A stretch of 64,000 nucleotides of DNA, taken from assembly GCA_949710005.1 (NCBI GenBank), contig OX453280.1, positions 7,222,034 through 7,286,033 of the forward strand. The letters run 5' to 3'. The notes below the pieces were generated by a model. That model had not been told where the DNA came from. It was given only the letters and a program-made list of their open reading frames with translations, and did not search any database. The position numbers were made by a program, and so were the translations under genes. Below, piece after piece: positions 25,358 to 32,092 of the stretch; within the stretch, counting starts at the first letter, position 1, and each line of letters opens with the position of its first letter. This DNA is from Ricordea florida (taxonomy: Eukaryota; Cnidaria; Anthozoa; Corallimorpharia; Ricordeidae).

Positions 25358-25576
25358 ATGTCAAACGAAAACAAACTTGTGAAAACTGTAACTGATTCAG
25401 CGGTACTTATAGGATTAGGGGCTGGAGTTGGGTATGTAGCTAAAAAGATGATGAAAGAATCATTTTTGAATGACCCATCCTCAAGTATTACAAATTATGC
25501 GAAATGGGTGGCTGTATTATCCGGAAGTATGTATCTAAAAACCTATTTAGAGGATCAGAAGATTTTACCAAAATAA
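25358..25576 (+). CDS. small Polinton membrane protein
   Basis: 72 aa with two hydrophobic segments (AVLIGLGAGVGYVA near residues 15-28 and WVAVLSGSMYL near 48-58) separated by a polar KKMMKESFLNDPSS stretch. The stop is followed after a single base by the ATG of the next gene, so the two are likely co-expressed. A perfect hairpin lies directly before its start. I do not recognise a family beyond the general small hydrophobic proteins of Polintons. Confidence 0.7.
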   Translation: MSNENKLVKTVTDSAVLIGLGAGVGYVAKKMMKESFLNDPSSSITNYAKWVAVLSGSMYLKTYLEDQKILPK

Positions 25577-25577
25577 A

Positions 25578-25970
25578 ATGGCAGCAATAGCGATGATGAT
25601 TGGTGGGGCTATATTGAATGCAACAGCATTTGTTGGCGGAAATTATCTTGCAAAAAGTCTTTCAGGGCATAATGTAGATGCAGAAAAAATACGACACGAT
25701 AAAGCATTAGAAAAATACCAAAAAGATTACGCTGAATATCAGGAAAAAAGACAAAAAATGCTTGATTGGAAAACCCAAAGAAAGGATGATAAATATCAAG
25801 CATCAAAAAATATTTCGACTACAAACCAAGCTTTTGAATTGTATGGTCAAATGACTGAACCTAAATTCTCTGATTATTATAAACCAAGCGATGAACAAAA
25901 AACAGGAGAAATGGTATATGTTGGAGCTGGAATGTTAGGATTAGGTTACGCGGTCAGTAAATTTTTATAA
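25578..25970 (+). CDS. Polinton membrane protein with two terminal spans
   Basis: 130 aa. A hydrophobic N-terminal segment (MAAIAMMIGGAILNATAFVGG), a long charged middle (DKALEKYQKDYAEYQEKRQKM, probably coiled coil), and a glycine-rich C-terminal span (VYVGAGMLGLGYAVSKF). Both ends could sit in a membrane with the middle forming a rod. It ends 11 bp before the hairpin that separates it from the converging minus-strand gene. Function unknown. Confidence 0.72.
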   Translation: MAAIAMMIGGAILNATAFVGGNYLAKSLSGHNVDAEKIRHDKALEKYQKDYAEYQEKRQKMLDWKTQRKDDKYQASKNISTTNQAFELYGQMTEPKFSDYYKPSDEQKTGEMVYVGAGMLGLGYAVSKFL

Positions 25971-25980
25971 ATTATTATTT

Positions 25981-26010
25981 GTTATGTAACCAGTAATTTG
26001 GTTATATAAC
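25981..26010. terminator. 30-bp hairpin at converging gene ends (1)
   Basis: Arms GTTATGTAACC and GGTTATATAAC (one G-T type mismatch) around an 8-base loop, lying between the stop of the plus gene (25970) and the stop of the minus gene (26033). The same two arms recur at 31164-31193, the other converging junction. Confidence 0.65.
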
Positions 26011-26032
26011 ATAAGTATATTTATTATTGGGT

Positions 26033-26848
26033 TTACATGAGACTCCCAACATCAGAATCTTCTTCTTCATATTCAGATTTTTCCATTTCTTCAGCCGCAG
26101 ATGTACTATCTGAAATAGTTAAGCACCTAAATTTGGTTAATCTTTTCATTTCTTTGTTTGGTTCTATAACTGCTTCATAAGGTTTTACTTGAAGGGCAAT
26201 ACAAGAACCACCAATAAATATTGATTCAATTTTTATTACACCCTCTTCAACTCGACAACCTTTATTTAATAATTTTAATGGTTCAATTAACTTATCATTT
26301 TCGGAGTTGTAAAACTTAGTTAAAATTTTGTCTTGTATTTTATCCCAAATTAGTTTTGCATATAAAGTTGGGCCTCTATCTGGAACTCTAGTCATTGAAG
26401 ATTTTTCCATCTTCCAATATAGAGGATTTAAACCTCCTTTTTGTTTTTCAAGCTCATTTCTTTCCAACTCAAACTTGCCAATTTTTTCTCTATTAATAAT
26501 CAAATGATCAATGCAATTGTCAACTATTTCATTGAATAAATCAATCCATTTTTCTTCTTCGGGTGTTGGGCTGCTTCCACTCCATAAACATAATGGAAAC
26601 ACATATCCTGAAATTGCACCCGTTTGTGGATTTGTGTTTGTAGAAACACCAAAAGAATATAAATTACCGGTTGGAATAACAAGTTCTCCTTCTGTTCCAT
26701 CATCATTTTTTGTAAAAATTTTAATTCTTTTGAATTCAACCTTTGGTTTTGTTCCACGAATTTCGCCAACAATTGGTTTAGAAAAAATCATGCTTACTTT
26801 AGGAATATAACTATTAACATCTATTAATTGTGTAGTTTCGTTCATCAT
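26033..26848 (-). CDS. DUF2738-like protein
   Basis: 271 aa. The pattern GLNPLYWK ... GPTLYAKLIWDKIQDKILTKFY ... KIESIFIGGSCIALQVKPYEAVIE resembles the DUF2738 family of large DNA viruses and Polinton-like elements, for which a role in DNA metabolism such as single-strand binding has been considered but which has no settled function. The N-terminal half carries VEFKRIKIFTKND and a WSGSSPTPEEEKWIDLFNEIV segment typical of that family as I remember it. The last 25 residues are strongly acidic, as in many single-strand-binding proteins. It is read against its neighbours and ends at the first hairpin. The family call is from memory of motif order. Confidence 0.6.
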   Translation of the reverse strand: MMNETTQLIDVNSYIPKVSMIFSKPIVGEIRGTKPKVEFKRIKIFTKNDDGTEGELVIPTGNLYSFGVSTNTNPQTGAISGYVFPLCLWSGSSPTPEEEKWIDLFNEIVDNCIDHLIINREKIGKFELERNELEKQKGGLNPLYWKMEKSSMTRVPDRGPTLYAKLIWDKIQDKILTKFYNSENDKLIEPLKLLNKGCRVEEGVIKIESIFIGGSCIALQVKPYEAVIEPNKEMKRLTKFRCLTISDSTSAAEEMEKSEYEEEDSDVGSLM

Positions 26849-26911
26849 TTTATTTTACATTTTGTTTTTAATCTTTTAAATCAAATTTTAATTTTTCATC
26901 GACTCAAAGGG

Positions 26912-26921
26912 GTCTAAAGAC
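26912..26921 (+). promoter_or_regulatory. TCTAAAGA box before gene at 26931
   Basis: GTCTAAAGAC nine bases before the ATG, the closest of the six boxes. Confidence 0.5.
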
Positions 26922-26930
26922 TTCTTACTG

Positions 26931-28166
26931 ATGAGTAAAAAAATCATGGAAGAAGATATACCATTAGAAGATTTGCCGAAAGGAACTGATGATAATGATG
27001 ATGGGGATGATACATTTTACCAAAGCCCAAACACATCTACATCTGTTGATCAAGGATATCTTGGTTACTCCGAATATATGGAAGAAAGAAAACGACTTCA
27101 ATGGCAAATAAAAGATGAAGAGAAAAAAACACCAAATATTGAAGAAAGAGATGAGAAATATGACAGAAGGCGAGAAGCAGGTCAGGAACTCAAACGCTAT
27201 TTACCAACTTTCAATCCTGATGACGCGACATTTAATGTAACATATGGAAAAGATGGCAGTATATTAGCAGAATTTAGTAATAGGAAGGGTTCTGCACCAC
27301 ATGTCGTACTTACTAAAGATAAAGTTCTTAGGCTTGAAGATTTACCAAAAACAATGAGAAAAGCTCTAGGTGCAGATTATGAAACAATGTTAGATAAATA
27401 TAATGATGCCATATCACAATTTAATGAAGAAAAAGAAAAACATAATGAATTACTTTCTGCAGTACAAGGAATAGATTCACTTTTAGCAACACGCACGGAG
27501 GAGATTAGTCGATATGACGAAAGAGAAAAAGAACTACGCCAATTCATTGAGAAACAACAGGTGCAAAAAGCAGAAAATAAAAGTCTTTTCGATCAAACCG
27601 TTAAACAGAATATAGAATTAAAAATACAAGCAGAGAGACTTTTGGATGAAACAAAATTATACAAAGAAGAAATAGACAAATATAAGAAGGGAAAATCTAA
27701 TTTATCAAAGTTAGAACAAAGCAATGAGAGATTAAAATCTGAGGTTGATAAATTAAGAGAACAGATTAGAAATAAAACAATTTCAATCGAAGAACAATTA
27801 TCAGATTTAGATGGGCGAAAAGATGAAATACTTAAAAATTTACCATTGCGAGAGCGGATAAAGTATATATTCAAAAAGTATGGTTTTACAGTTTTTGCTG
27901 TTATCAGTGCAGTAGGTATCATCATTGGGGTTATAGTTTCTAATCTTTCTAGAGGTTTATCAACATTAGGCAGGGGAGTTGGTAATGGTTTGAAAACTCT
28001 TGGTAAAAAACTTGGCGAAATATTACCGGGGATGGTTGGTGCAATAGTTAGCTTTCTATTCAAAACGGCGGGTGAGGTTATTGGATTTTTAGGAAAGAAT
28101 GCTTGGCTTTTGATAATGGCTGTGGTTCTATATTTTGTGGAAAGTATAAAAAAGAAGAGAAAGTAG
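26931..28166 (+). CDS. large coiled-coil membrane protein of Polinton
   Basis: 411 aa. The N-terminal 35 residues are acidic (EEDIPLEDLPKGTDDNDDGDD). A coiled coil spans roughly residues 140-300. There are two strongly hydrophobic C-terminal segments (YGFTVFAVISAVGIIIGVIV near 318-337, and NAWLLIMAVVLYFVE near 390-404) with a glycine-rich amphipathic stretch between them (GRGVGNGLKTLGKKLGE). It ends in a basic KKKRK tail. The layout suggests a stalk anchored in a membrane by its C-terminus, perhaps a spike or fusion-type protein, but no known fusion motif is visible. The gene has a TCTAAAGA box before its start. Confidence 0.75.
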   Translation: MSKKIMEEDIPLEDLPKGTDDNDDGDDTFYQSPNTSTSVDQGYLGYSEYMEERKRLQWQIKDEEKKTPNIEERDEKYDRRREAGQELKRYLPTFNPDDATFNVTYGKDGSILAEFSNRKGSAPHVVLTKDKVLRLEDLPKTMRKALGADYETMLDKYNDAISQFNEEKEKHNELLSAVQGIDSLLATRTEEISRYDEREKELRQFIEKQQVQKAENKSLFDQTVKQNIELKIQAERLLDETKLYKEEIDKYKKGKSNLSKLEQSNERLKSEVDKLREQIRNKTISIEEQLSDLDGRKDEILKNLPLRERIKYIFKKYGFTVFAVISAVGIIIGVIVSNLSRGLSTLGRGVGNGLKTLGKKLGEILPGMVGAIVSFLFKTAGEVIGFLGKNAWLLIMAVVLYFVESIKKKRK

Positions 28167-28176
28167 GTCTAAAGAT
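28167..28176 (+). promoter_or_regulatory. TCTAAAGA box before gene at 28202
   Basis: GTCTAAAGAT directly after the stop of the preceding gene and 25 bp before the next ATG. Confidence 0.5.
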
Positions 28177-28201
28177 ATCATTTTGAGTAGTAAAATACAA
28201 T

Positions 28202-28729
28202 ATGGATGAATACAACAGAATTTACCCTGTATTACCCAATAATCCAGATCCAAATAATTTCAGACTACAAAAATCATGTGAAGTACTACAAAATCTTGAG
28301 AAGGAAATTAAACATTATGAGGAAGTTAGAAAAAAGTATAATCGGGCGAGAGGTATATTTACAAAAATAAGTGTTAGTAGTGGAGTGTTTTCAGTTATCT
28401 TATCTGCAAGTGGATTGGGGACCTCTCTTAATGGTTTGGGTGCTGTTGTTGGTATACCATTAGGAGCTGTGGGGGGTATTTGCGGAGGAATATCGGTTGG
28501 ATTTGGATACGCATCAAAAAGACTTTCATATAAAGTTAGTAAACATGAACAAACAGTTTCTCTGGCAAAAGCAAAAGTAAACACTATTAACGACTTGGTT
28601 TCAAAGGCTTTGAAAGATAATAAAATATCTGACCAAGAATTTTCTCGAATTTTATCAGAGGTGGACAAGTTTGAAAAACTAAAACAAGAAATACGACAAA
28701 AAACCCGTAAAGATACAGAAAAAACTTAA
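28202..28729 (+). CDS. Polinton protein with glycine-rich membrane hairpin
   Basis: 175 aa. A helical N-terminal part (LQNLEKEIKHYEEVRKKYN) is followed by a glycine-rich hydrophobic double segment (about residues 55-105, including GLGAVVGIPLGAVGGICGG) that could form a membrane hairpin. The C-terminus is long, charged and helical, ending in RKDTEKT. Glycine-rich hairpins of this kind occur in pore- or membrane-remodelling proteins, but nothing here proves that. It is preceded by a TCTAAAGA box and followed by a 196-bp non-coding gap. Confidence 0.7.
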   Translation: MDEYNRIYPVLPNNPDPNNFRLQKSCEVLQNLEKEIKHYEEVRKKYNRARGIFTKISVSSGVFSVILSASGLGTSLNGLGAVVGIPLGAVGGICGGISVGFGYASKRLSYKVSKHEQTVSLAKAKVNTINDLVSKALKDNKISDQEFSRILSEVDKFEKLKQEIRQKTRKDTEKT

Positions 28730-28888
28730 ATATGAACCAGATAAGAGCATAGGTTCGTGCAGAAATTTTAAGGGAATTAACCGCTCACGAACGTTGAAAA
28801 TTTCATATGAGAGAACTGATGTTGGTTGTAATTGTTTTGTAGGCATTAGAAATACTAGTGAATATTAATACTTTACATCTTATTCTTA

Positions 28889-28898
28889 ATCTAAAGAC
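28889..28898 (+). promoter_or_regulatory. TCTAAAGA box before gene at 28926
   Basis: ATCTAAAGAC, 27 bp before the ATG. The 190 bp in front of it hold imperfect inverted repeats (TTCGTG/CACGAA, GAAATTTT/AAAATTTC). Confidence 0.5.
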
Positions 28899-28925
28899 CA
28901 GATTATCTGAAACACAAAGAATAAG

Positions 28926-30464
28926 ATGTTATTAGACGATTTCAAAAATAGGTATCCAAACGCCGCCCTTGATAAATTTACATTTGTGAATGATTCATAT
29001 GGAGGATATATTAAATGGAAAGTTAATGGGTCAACAGTTATGTCAAATGATGATCCAGCCGGAAAAACATGGACCAATGATCTTCCAGTTAATTTGAAAA
29101 CATTATTATGGGGGGATTTAGGGTTAGAAAATAAACCTAAAGTTGGTTCATTTCCAAAAAGTTTATCCATTACAAATCAAACATACTCGGTACCAGCTAT
29201 TAACTTTGATGACTTTACAACTGATTTAACAAAAATGCTAACCTTACTGGATATTTACGTTTCAAATACCAAGAAATTTACAGCAAAGATGAGAAACATA
29301 TTTACATCTCAAGTTGTAACATTCAAATTTGGAAAGCAAAGTAGAAAATGGTTGAATGCACCGGATATGAATTATTGGCCACAGCAACTTAACTTTGCAG
29401 TTTGGTGCGCAACATCTGGCTGTGGCATAAGCCCTTTTGAAAGTCTAAATTACCCTAAAGTAGTAAATAGTTTCATCAAGTTTCATGTGTATTTCACAAT
29501 AAGACGAATATTGTATGAAATGAAACTACCTTTACCCGATGAGCAGCCTTTTGTGATAAATAATAATCCATATAGTAAAGTTGCATATCAACGATTGTGC
29601 GCTGAATTTGGGGTTAGTAATAATTCTGACTTTAGATGGAAAGGTGGAAGAAATTCAGGATTAGGAGATATATTCCTTGATTATGGCGCAGGATATCATG
29701 GACAAGGAGGGGGATATCAAAATGTACATATTGTACGTAATTATGATGTTGAAGCGAATCAATGGCCCGGCAAAGGTAATAAATTCGCTGATGAAGGTGG
29801 AAAGAAGGAAAAGGGCAATCTCATTTCATTTATCCGTAACGATGACTTTGCCGATTTCAAATATGCTTGGTTTATCCCAACAAGCGGACATGGCCTCACT
29901 AAAGCCGGACTTGGAAGATTAAATCGATCAGCTGAAGCTTTTGTATACTGCATATTGGGGGCACAAGTAAACACTAGAAATTCTATTTATGGTAATGGTG
30001 GTGGAGCGATAGAGACTCAACAAGAATTCTTGGCTTTATTTGAAAGTAGTGTGATCGAGAATGACATTTCTAATTCTATCCAAAGGTACCAATTAGCTGT
30101 ACAAGAAGCGAAATTACGTCTTGATGTCGCTATTGCTCCTGGTGTTTGGTTGATGCCGAGTAATATGATAATCAATACTGAAAGCGTGGTTGGATATAAT
30201 AACAAACTTATGAAAGCTAGTAATGATATGAATTTTGGAGTGAATAATTCCCTAAATACTGAAACAAAACCTGTTGGAATAAACCATACTTTAGGGGCTT
30301 CACAAGTTTCATTACCACATAAAACCGAAAACAAACCACCATCAGAAAAAACACAAACAGATCCAATTAAATCAACTCAACCCTCCCTCCGGTCGCAACA
30401 TGAAGATAATCTGATAGTATTTATGGTTGTTGGCGGTGCAATAGCTTGGTTTTTATTTCGTTAA
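28926..30464 (+). CDS. large probable virion protein of Polinton
   Basis: 512 aa, the largest non-polymerase gene of the element. It is rich in aromatic and glycine residues (NYWPQQLNFAVWCATSG, DYGAGYHGQGGGYQ, IPTSGHGLTKAGLGRLNRSA), has a low-complexity polar region near residues 440-490, and ends in one membrane span (LIVFMVVGGAIAWFLF) with only an arginine after it. A C-terminal tail anchor with a large ectodomain or capsid-facing domain is the simplest reading. I do not recognise a named family; its size and position near the end of the virion genes suggest a structural protein. Confidence 0.72.
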   Translation: MLLDDFKNRYPNAALDKFTFVNDSYGGYIKWKVNGSTVMSNDDPAGKTWTNDLPVNLKTLLWGDLGLENKPKVGSFPKSLSITNQTYSVPAINFDDFTTDLTKMLTLLDIYVSNTKKFTAKMRNIFTSQVVTFKFGKQSRKWLNAPDMNYWPQQLNFAVWCATSGCGISPFESLNYPKVVNSFIKFHVYFTIRRILYEMKLPLPDEQPFVINNNPYSKVAYQRLCAEFGVSNNSDFRWKGGRNSGLGDIFLDYGAGYHGQGGGYQNVHIVRNYDVEANQWPGKGNKFADEGGKKEKGNLISFIRNDDFADFKYAWFIPTSGHGLTKAGLGRLNRSAEAFVYCILGAQVNTRNSIYGNGGGAIETQQEFLALFESSVIENDISNSIQRYQLAVQEAKLRLDVAIAPGVWLMPSNMIINTESVVGYNNKLMKASNDMNFGVNNSLNTETKPVGINHTLGASQVSLPHKTENKPPSEKTQTDPIKSTQPSLRSQHEDNLIVFMVVGGAIAWFLFR

Positions 30465-30480
30465 TGTTTTGATTATAGAA

Positions 30481-30490
30481 ATCTAAAGAT
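30481..30490 (+). promoter_or_regulatory. TCTAAAGA box before gene at 30514
   Basis: ATCTAAAGAT, 23 bp before the ATG. Confidence 0.5.
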
Positions 30491-30513
30491 GAATATGCTG
30501 TAATCAAAACAAA

Positions 30514-31149
30514 ATGTTAAGTATTACAATGTATGAGTCAGAAAGTAGGATTTATTTAGATCCGCCGCTGAAAAATATTCGGGAGATACAGCTTCTGGAT
30601 TGCAATATAAAGACCAAAAGATTGATTAATTTCAAGGATAAACAGACCTTATTCAATGATGAGAATCAAGGCTTCATAATAATTCAACCCTGTACATATT
30701 CTCTTCGTAACATTCAATCAGTCTTTCTTAATGATCCTGCCGTGGAAAAAATAACAATAATTGAGACTGATACTGTTGACTATCTTTATTCAAATAAGAA
30801 CTTCAAAATTAGACTTACGAGAGGATTGTCGATTGCTTTAGGGGTGCCTGAAGTTATAAATCCAGGTAAATTATACCCCATAAATATCCAGATAAAGGAA
30901 CCACTGAGACTTATGTGTAGTATAGTAGATAACAAGTCTTCGTATTTGAACAAAACCAAAAATGGTGAACTTGTGAAACTCTCTCCGTCGCACCTACTCG
31001 CGAACATACCCTCAAAGGATTATCCAACAATTCCAGTTCGAAAATATGATAGCGTCATAACCCACTTTGATTTAACCATATTAAACAATGAATGGGGAAA
31101 ACTTGATCTTAAGGGTTCCCCTATAACTATAAGTTTAAGATTCAGATAA
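30514..31149 (+). CDS. probable minor capsid (penton-like) protein
   Basis: 211 aa, mostly beta-strand in pattern: SITMYESESRIYLDPPLKN, IREIQLLDCNIK, FIIIQPCTYSLRNIQSVF, a FKIRLTRGLSIALGVPEV strand pair and a final LDLKGSPITISLRFR. Polinton minor capsid proteins (single jelly-roll pentons) have this size and begin with a similar statement of strands around a proline-rich PPL word. The call rests on that resemblance and on position in the element; no catalytic motif exists to check. It ends 14 bp before the second hairpin, facing the converging minus-strand gene. Confidence 0.5.
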   Translation: MLSITMYESESRIYLDPPLKNIREIQLLDCNIKTKRLINFKDKQTLFNDENQGFIIIQPCTYSLRNIQSVFLNDPAVEKITIIETDTVDYLYSNKNFKIRLTRGLSIALGVPEVINPGKLYPINIQIKEPLRLMCSIVDNKSSYLNKTKNGELVKLSPSHLLANIPSKDYPTIPVRKYDSVITHFDLTILNNEWGKLDLKGSPITISLRFR

Positions 31150-31163
31150 ATTTCTGACCTTTT

Positions 31164-31193
31164 GTTATGTAACCATTTATTGGGTTATATAAC
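31164..31193. terminator. 30-bp hairpin at converging gene ends (2)
   Basis: Same arms as at 25981-26010 (GTTATGTAACC / GGTTATATAAC) with a different 8-base loop, again between a plus-strand stop (31149) and a minus-strand stop (31200). The loop differs while the arms are identical, which argues for a selected fold. Confidence 0.65.
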
Positions 31194-31199
31194 ATAATT

Positions 31200-31634
31200 T
31201 CAACACTCTTTACAATGATACTTTTGCCTATAATGTTCACATATTTGCGACCCACCGCATTCTTTACAAAAACTTTTTTGTTTATTGTGTACACATATTT
31301 GTGAACCGTCACATAATATACAGTAACACTTTCTTTTTCTATGAATACATATTTGTGATCCCTCGCATTCTTTACATTGATACTTTATTTTCCCATGAAT
31401 ACATATTTGTGATCCCTCGCATTCTTTACAAAAATATTTTTTAATTCCATGTACACAAGGATAATTATACATTATAATAGCTTTTGTAATTAACTTATCA
31501 ATATCCACATCTGTAAATTTTTCCAACTCATTAATTAAATTATCTTTAAACATTCTAGACCTTCCTTTAATTTTCAACTCTTTAGCAATAAATTTTAATT
31601 GTGCAACATTTAATCTTCGTAATTGTTGTTCCAT
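31200..31634 (-). CDS. SAP-like plus Cys/His-repeat protein
   Basis: 144 aa from the ATG at 31634; the frame is open further upstream but there it would translate the repeated GGATCC box of the terminal repeat. The N-terminus (MEQQLRRLNVAQLK, encoded in the terminal repeat) plus LKIKGRSRMFKDNLINEL forms a SAP-like helix pair. Five repeats of about 18 residues follow, with the pattern C-x-H-(x6)-C-x2-C-x-GSQI. Such Cys/His repeats are known from large DNA viruses and look zinc-binding. The first SAP helix is shared, base for base, with the polymerase gene at the other end. Role unknown; DNA binding is likely. Confidence 0.8.
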   Translation of the reverse strand: MEQQLRRLNVAQLKFIAKELKIKGRSRMFKDNLINELEKFTDVDIDKLITKAIIMYNYPCVHGIKKYFCKECEGSQICIHGKIKYQCKECEGSQICIHRKRKCYCILCDGSQICVHNKQKSFCKECGGSQICEHYRQKYHCKEC

Positions 31635-32087
31635 TTGTATATTGATTCTTCTTTTTAAATGGGTATTTTTATTTCTTTTGAAAATCATTTTTAAAAATGT
31701 GCCGGATCCCTGCATCAAATTTTATGGGCTTCACATAGGCGCAGTATCAGTTTCATAAAATGTGCCGGATCCCGGCCTTCACAAATTTCATATAGTTTTT
31801 GTACCAACTTTGTATCGGCTTGGTGCTCTGGTCAATAACAACTTTGTATCGGCTTTGTATCGGCTTGGCAGCTCTGGCCAATAACAGCTTTGTATCGACT
31901 TGGCGGCAATCTACCTACACTCATTATTGATGGTACCCACCCGCCCGCCCGATCATCCGACATGTACTTTGTTAAATCTTTGCTAATATAATCAAAATGT
32001 GCCAGCCCCGCGCGTATTTTCAATCGTAATGAAATCGTAATGAAATCGTAATGGAAAATGTGCCAGGATCCCCGTTTTATAACATCA
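31592..32087 (-). repeat. Polinton right terminal inverted repeat, 496 bp
   Basis: Mirror copy of 16574-17069, ending in CCCGTTTTATAACATCA. It carries the same box arrangement in reverse and the first codons of the minus-strand gene at 31200-31634. Sequence agreement with the left copy stops at the same inner base on both sides, which gives the equal lengths. Confidence 0.95.
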
Positions 32088-32092
32088 TATTG
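32088..32092. repeat. Polinton target-site duplication (right)
   Basis: Second copy of TATTG, followed directly by the satellite sequence GCCTGCACATT expected at this point of the unit. Confidence 0.9.

Larger units (their letters stand above)
16574..32087. mobile_element. Polinton (Maverick) element, 15514 bp
   Basis: Complete-ended Polinton inserted in one satellite unit. It has 496-bp inverted repeats at both ends, a 5-bp target duplication TATTG (16569-16573 and 32088-32092), and the diagnostic family set: protein-primed DNA polymerase B, retroviral-type integrase, A32-like packaging ATPase and a jelly-roll-type major capsid protein, with a further eleven small genes. Genes are compact, mostly on the plus strand, without visible introns. 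Age: young, because the two inverted repeats agree wherever compared and the insertion has not been copied along with the satellite. State: nearly whole; about one break is seen, in the polymerase gene. Polintons are known to encode virion proteins, so this is a virus-like element fixed in a host chromosome. Confidence 0.95.
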
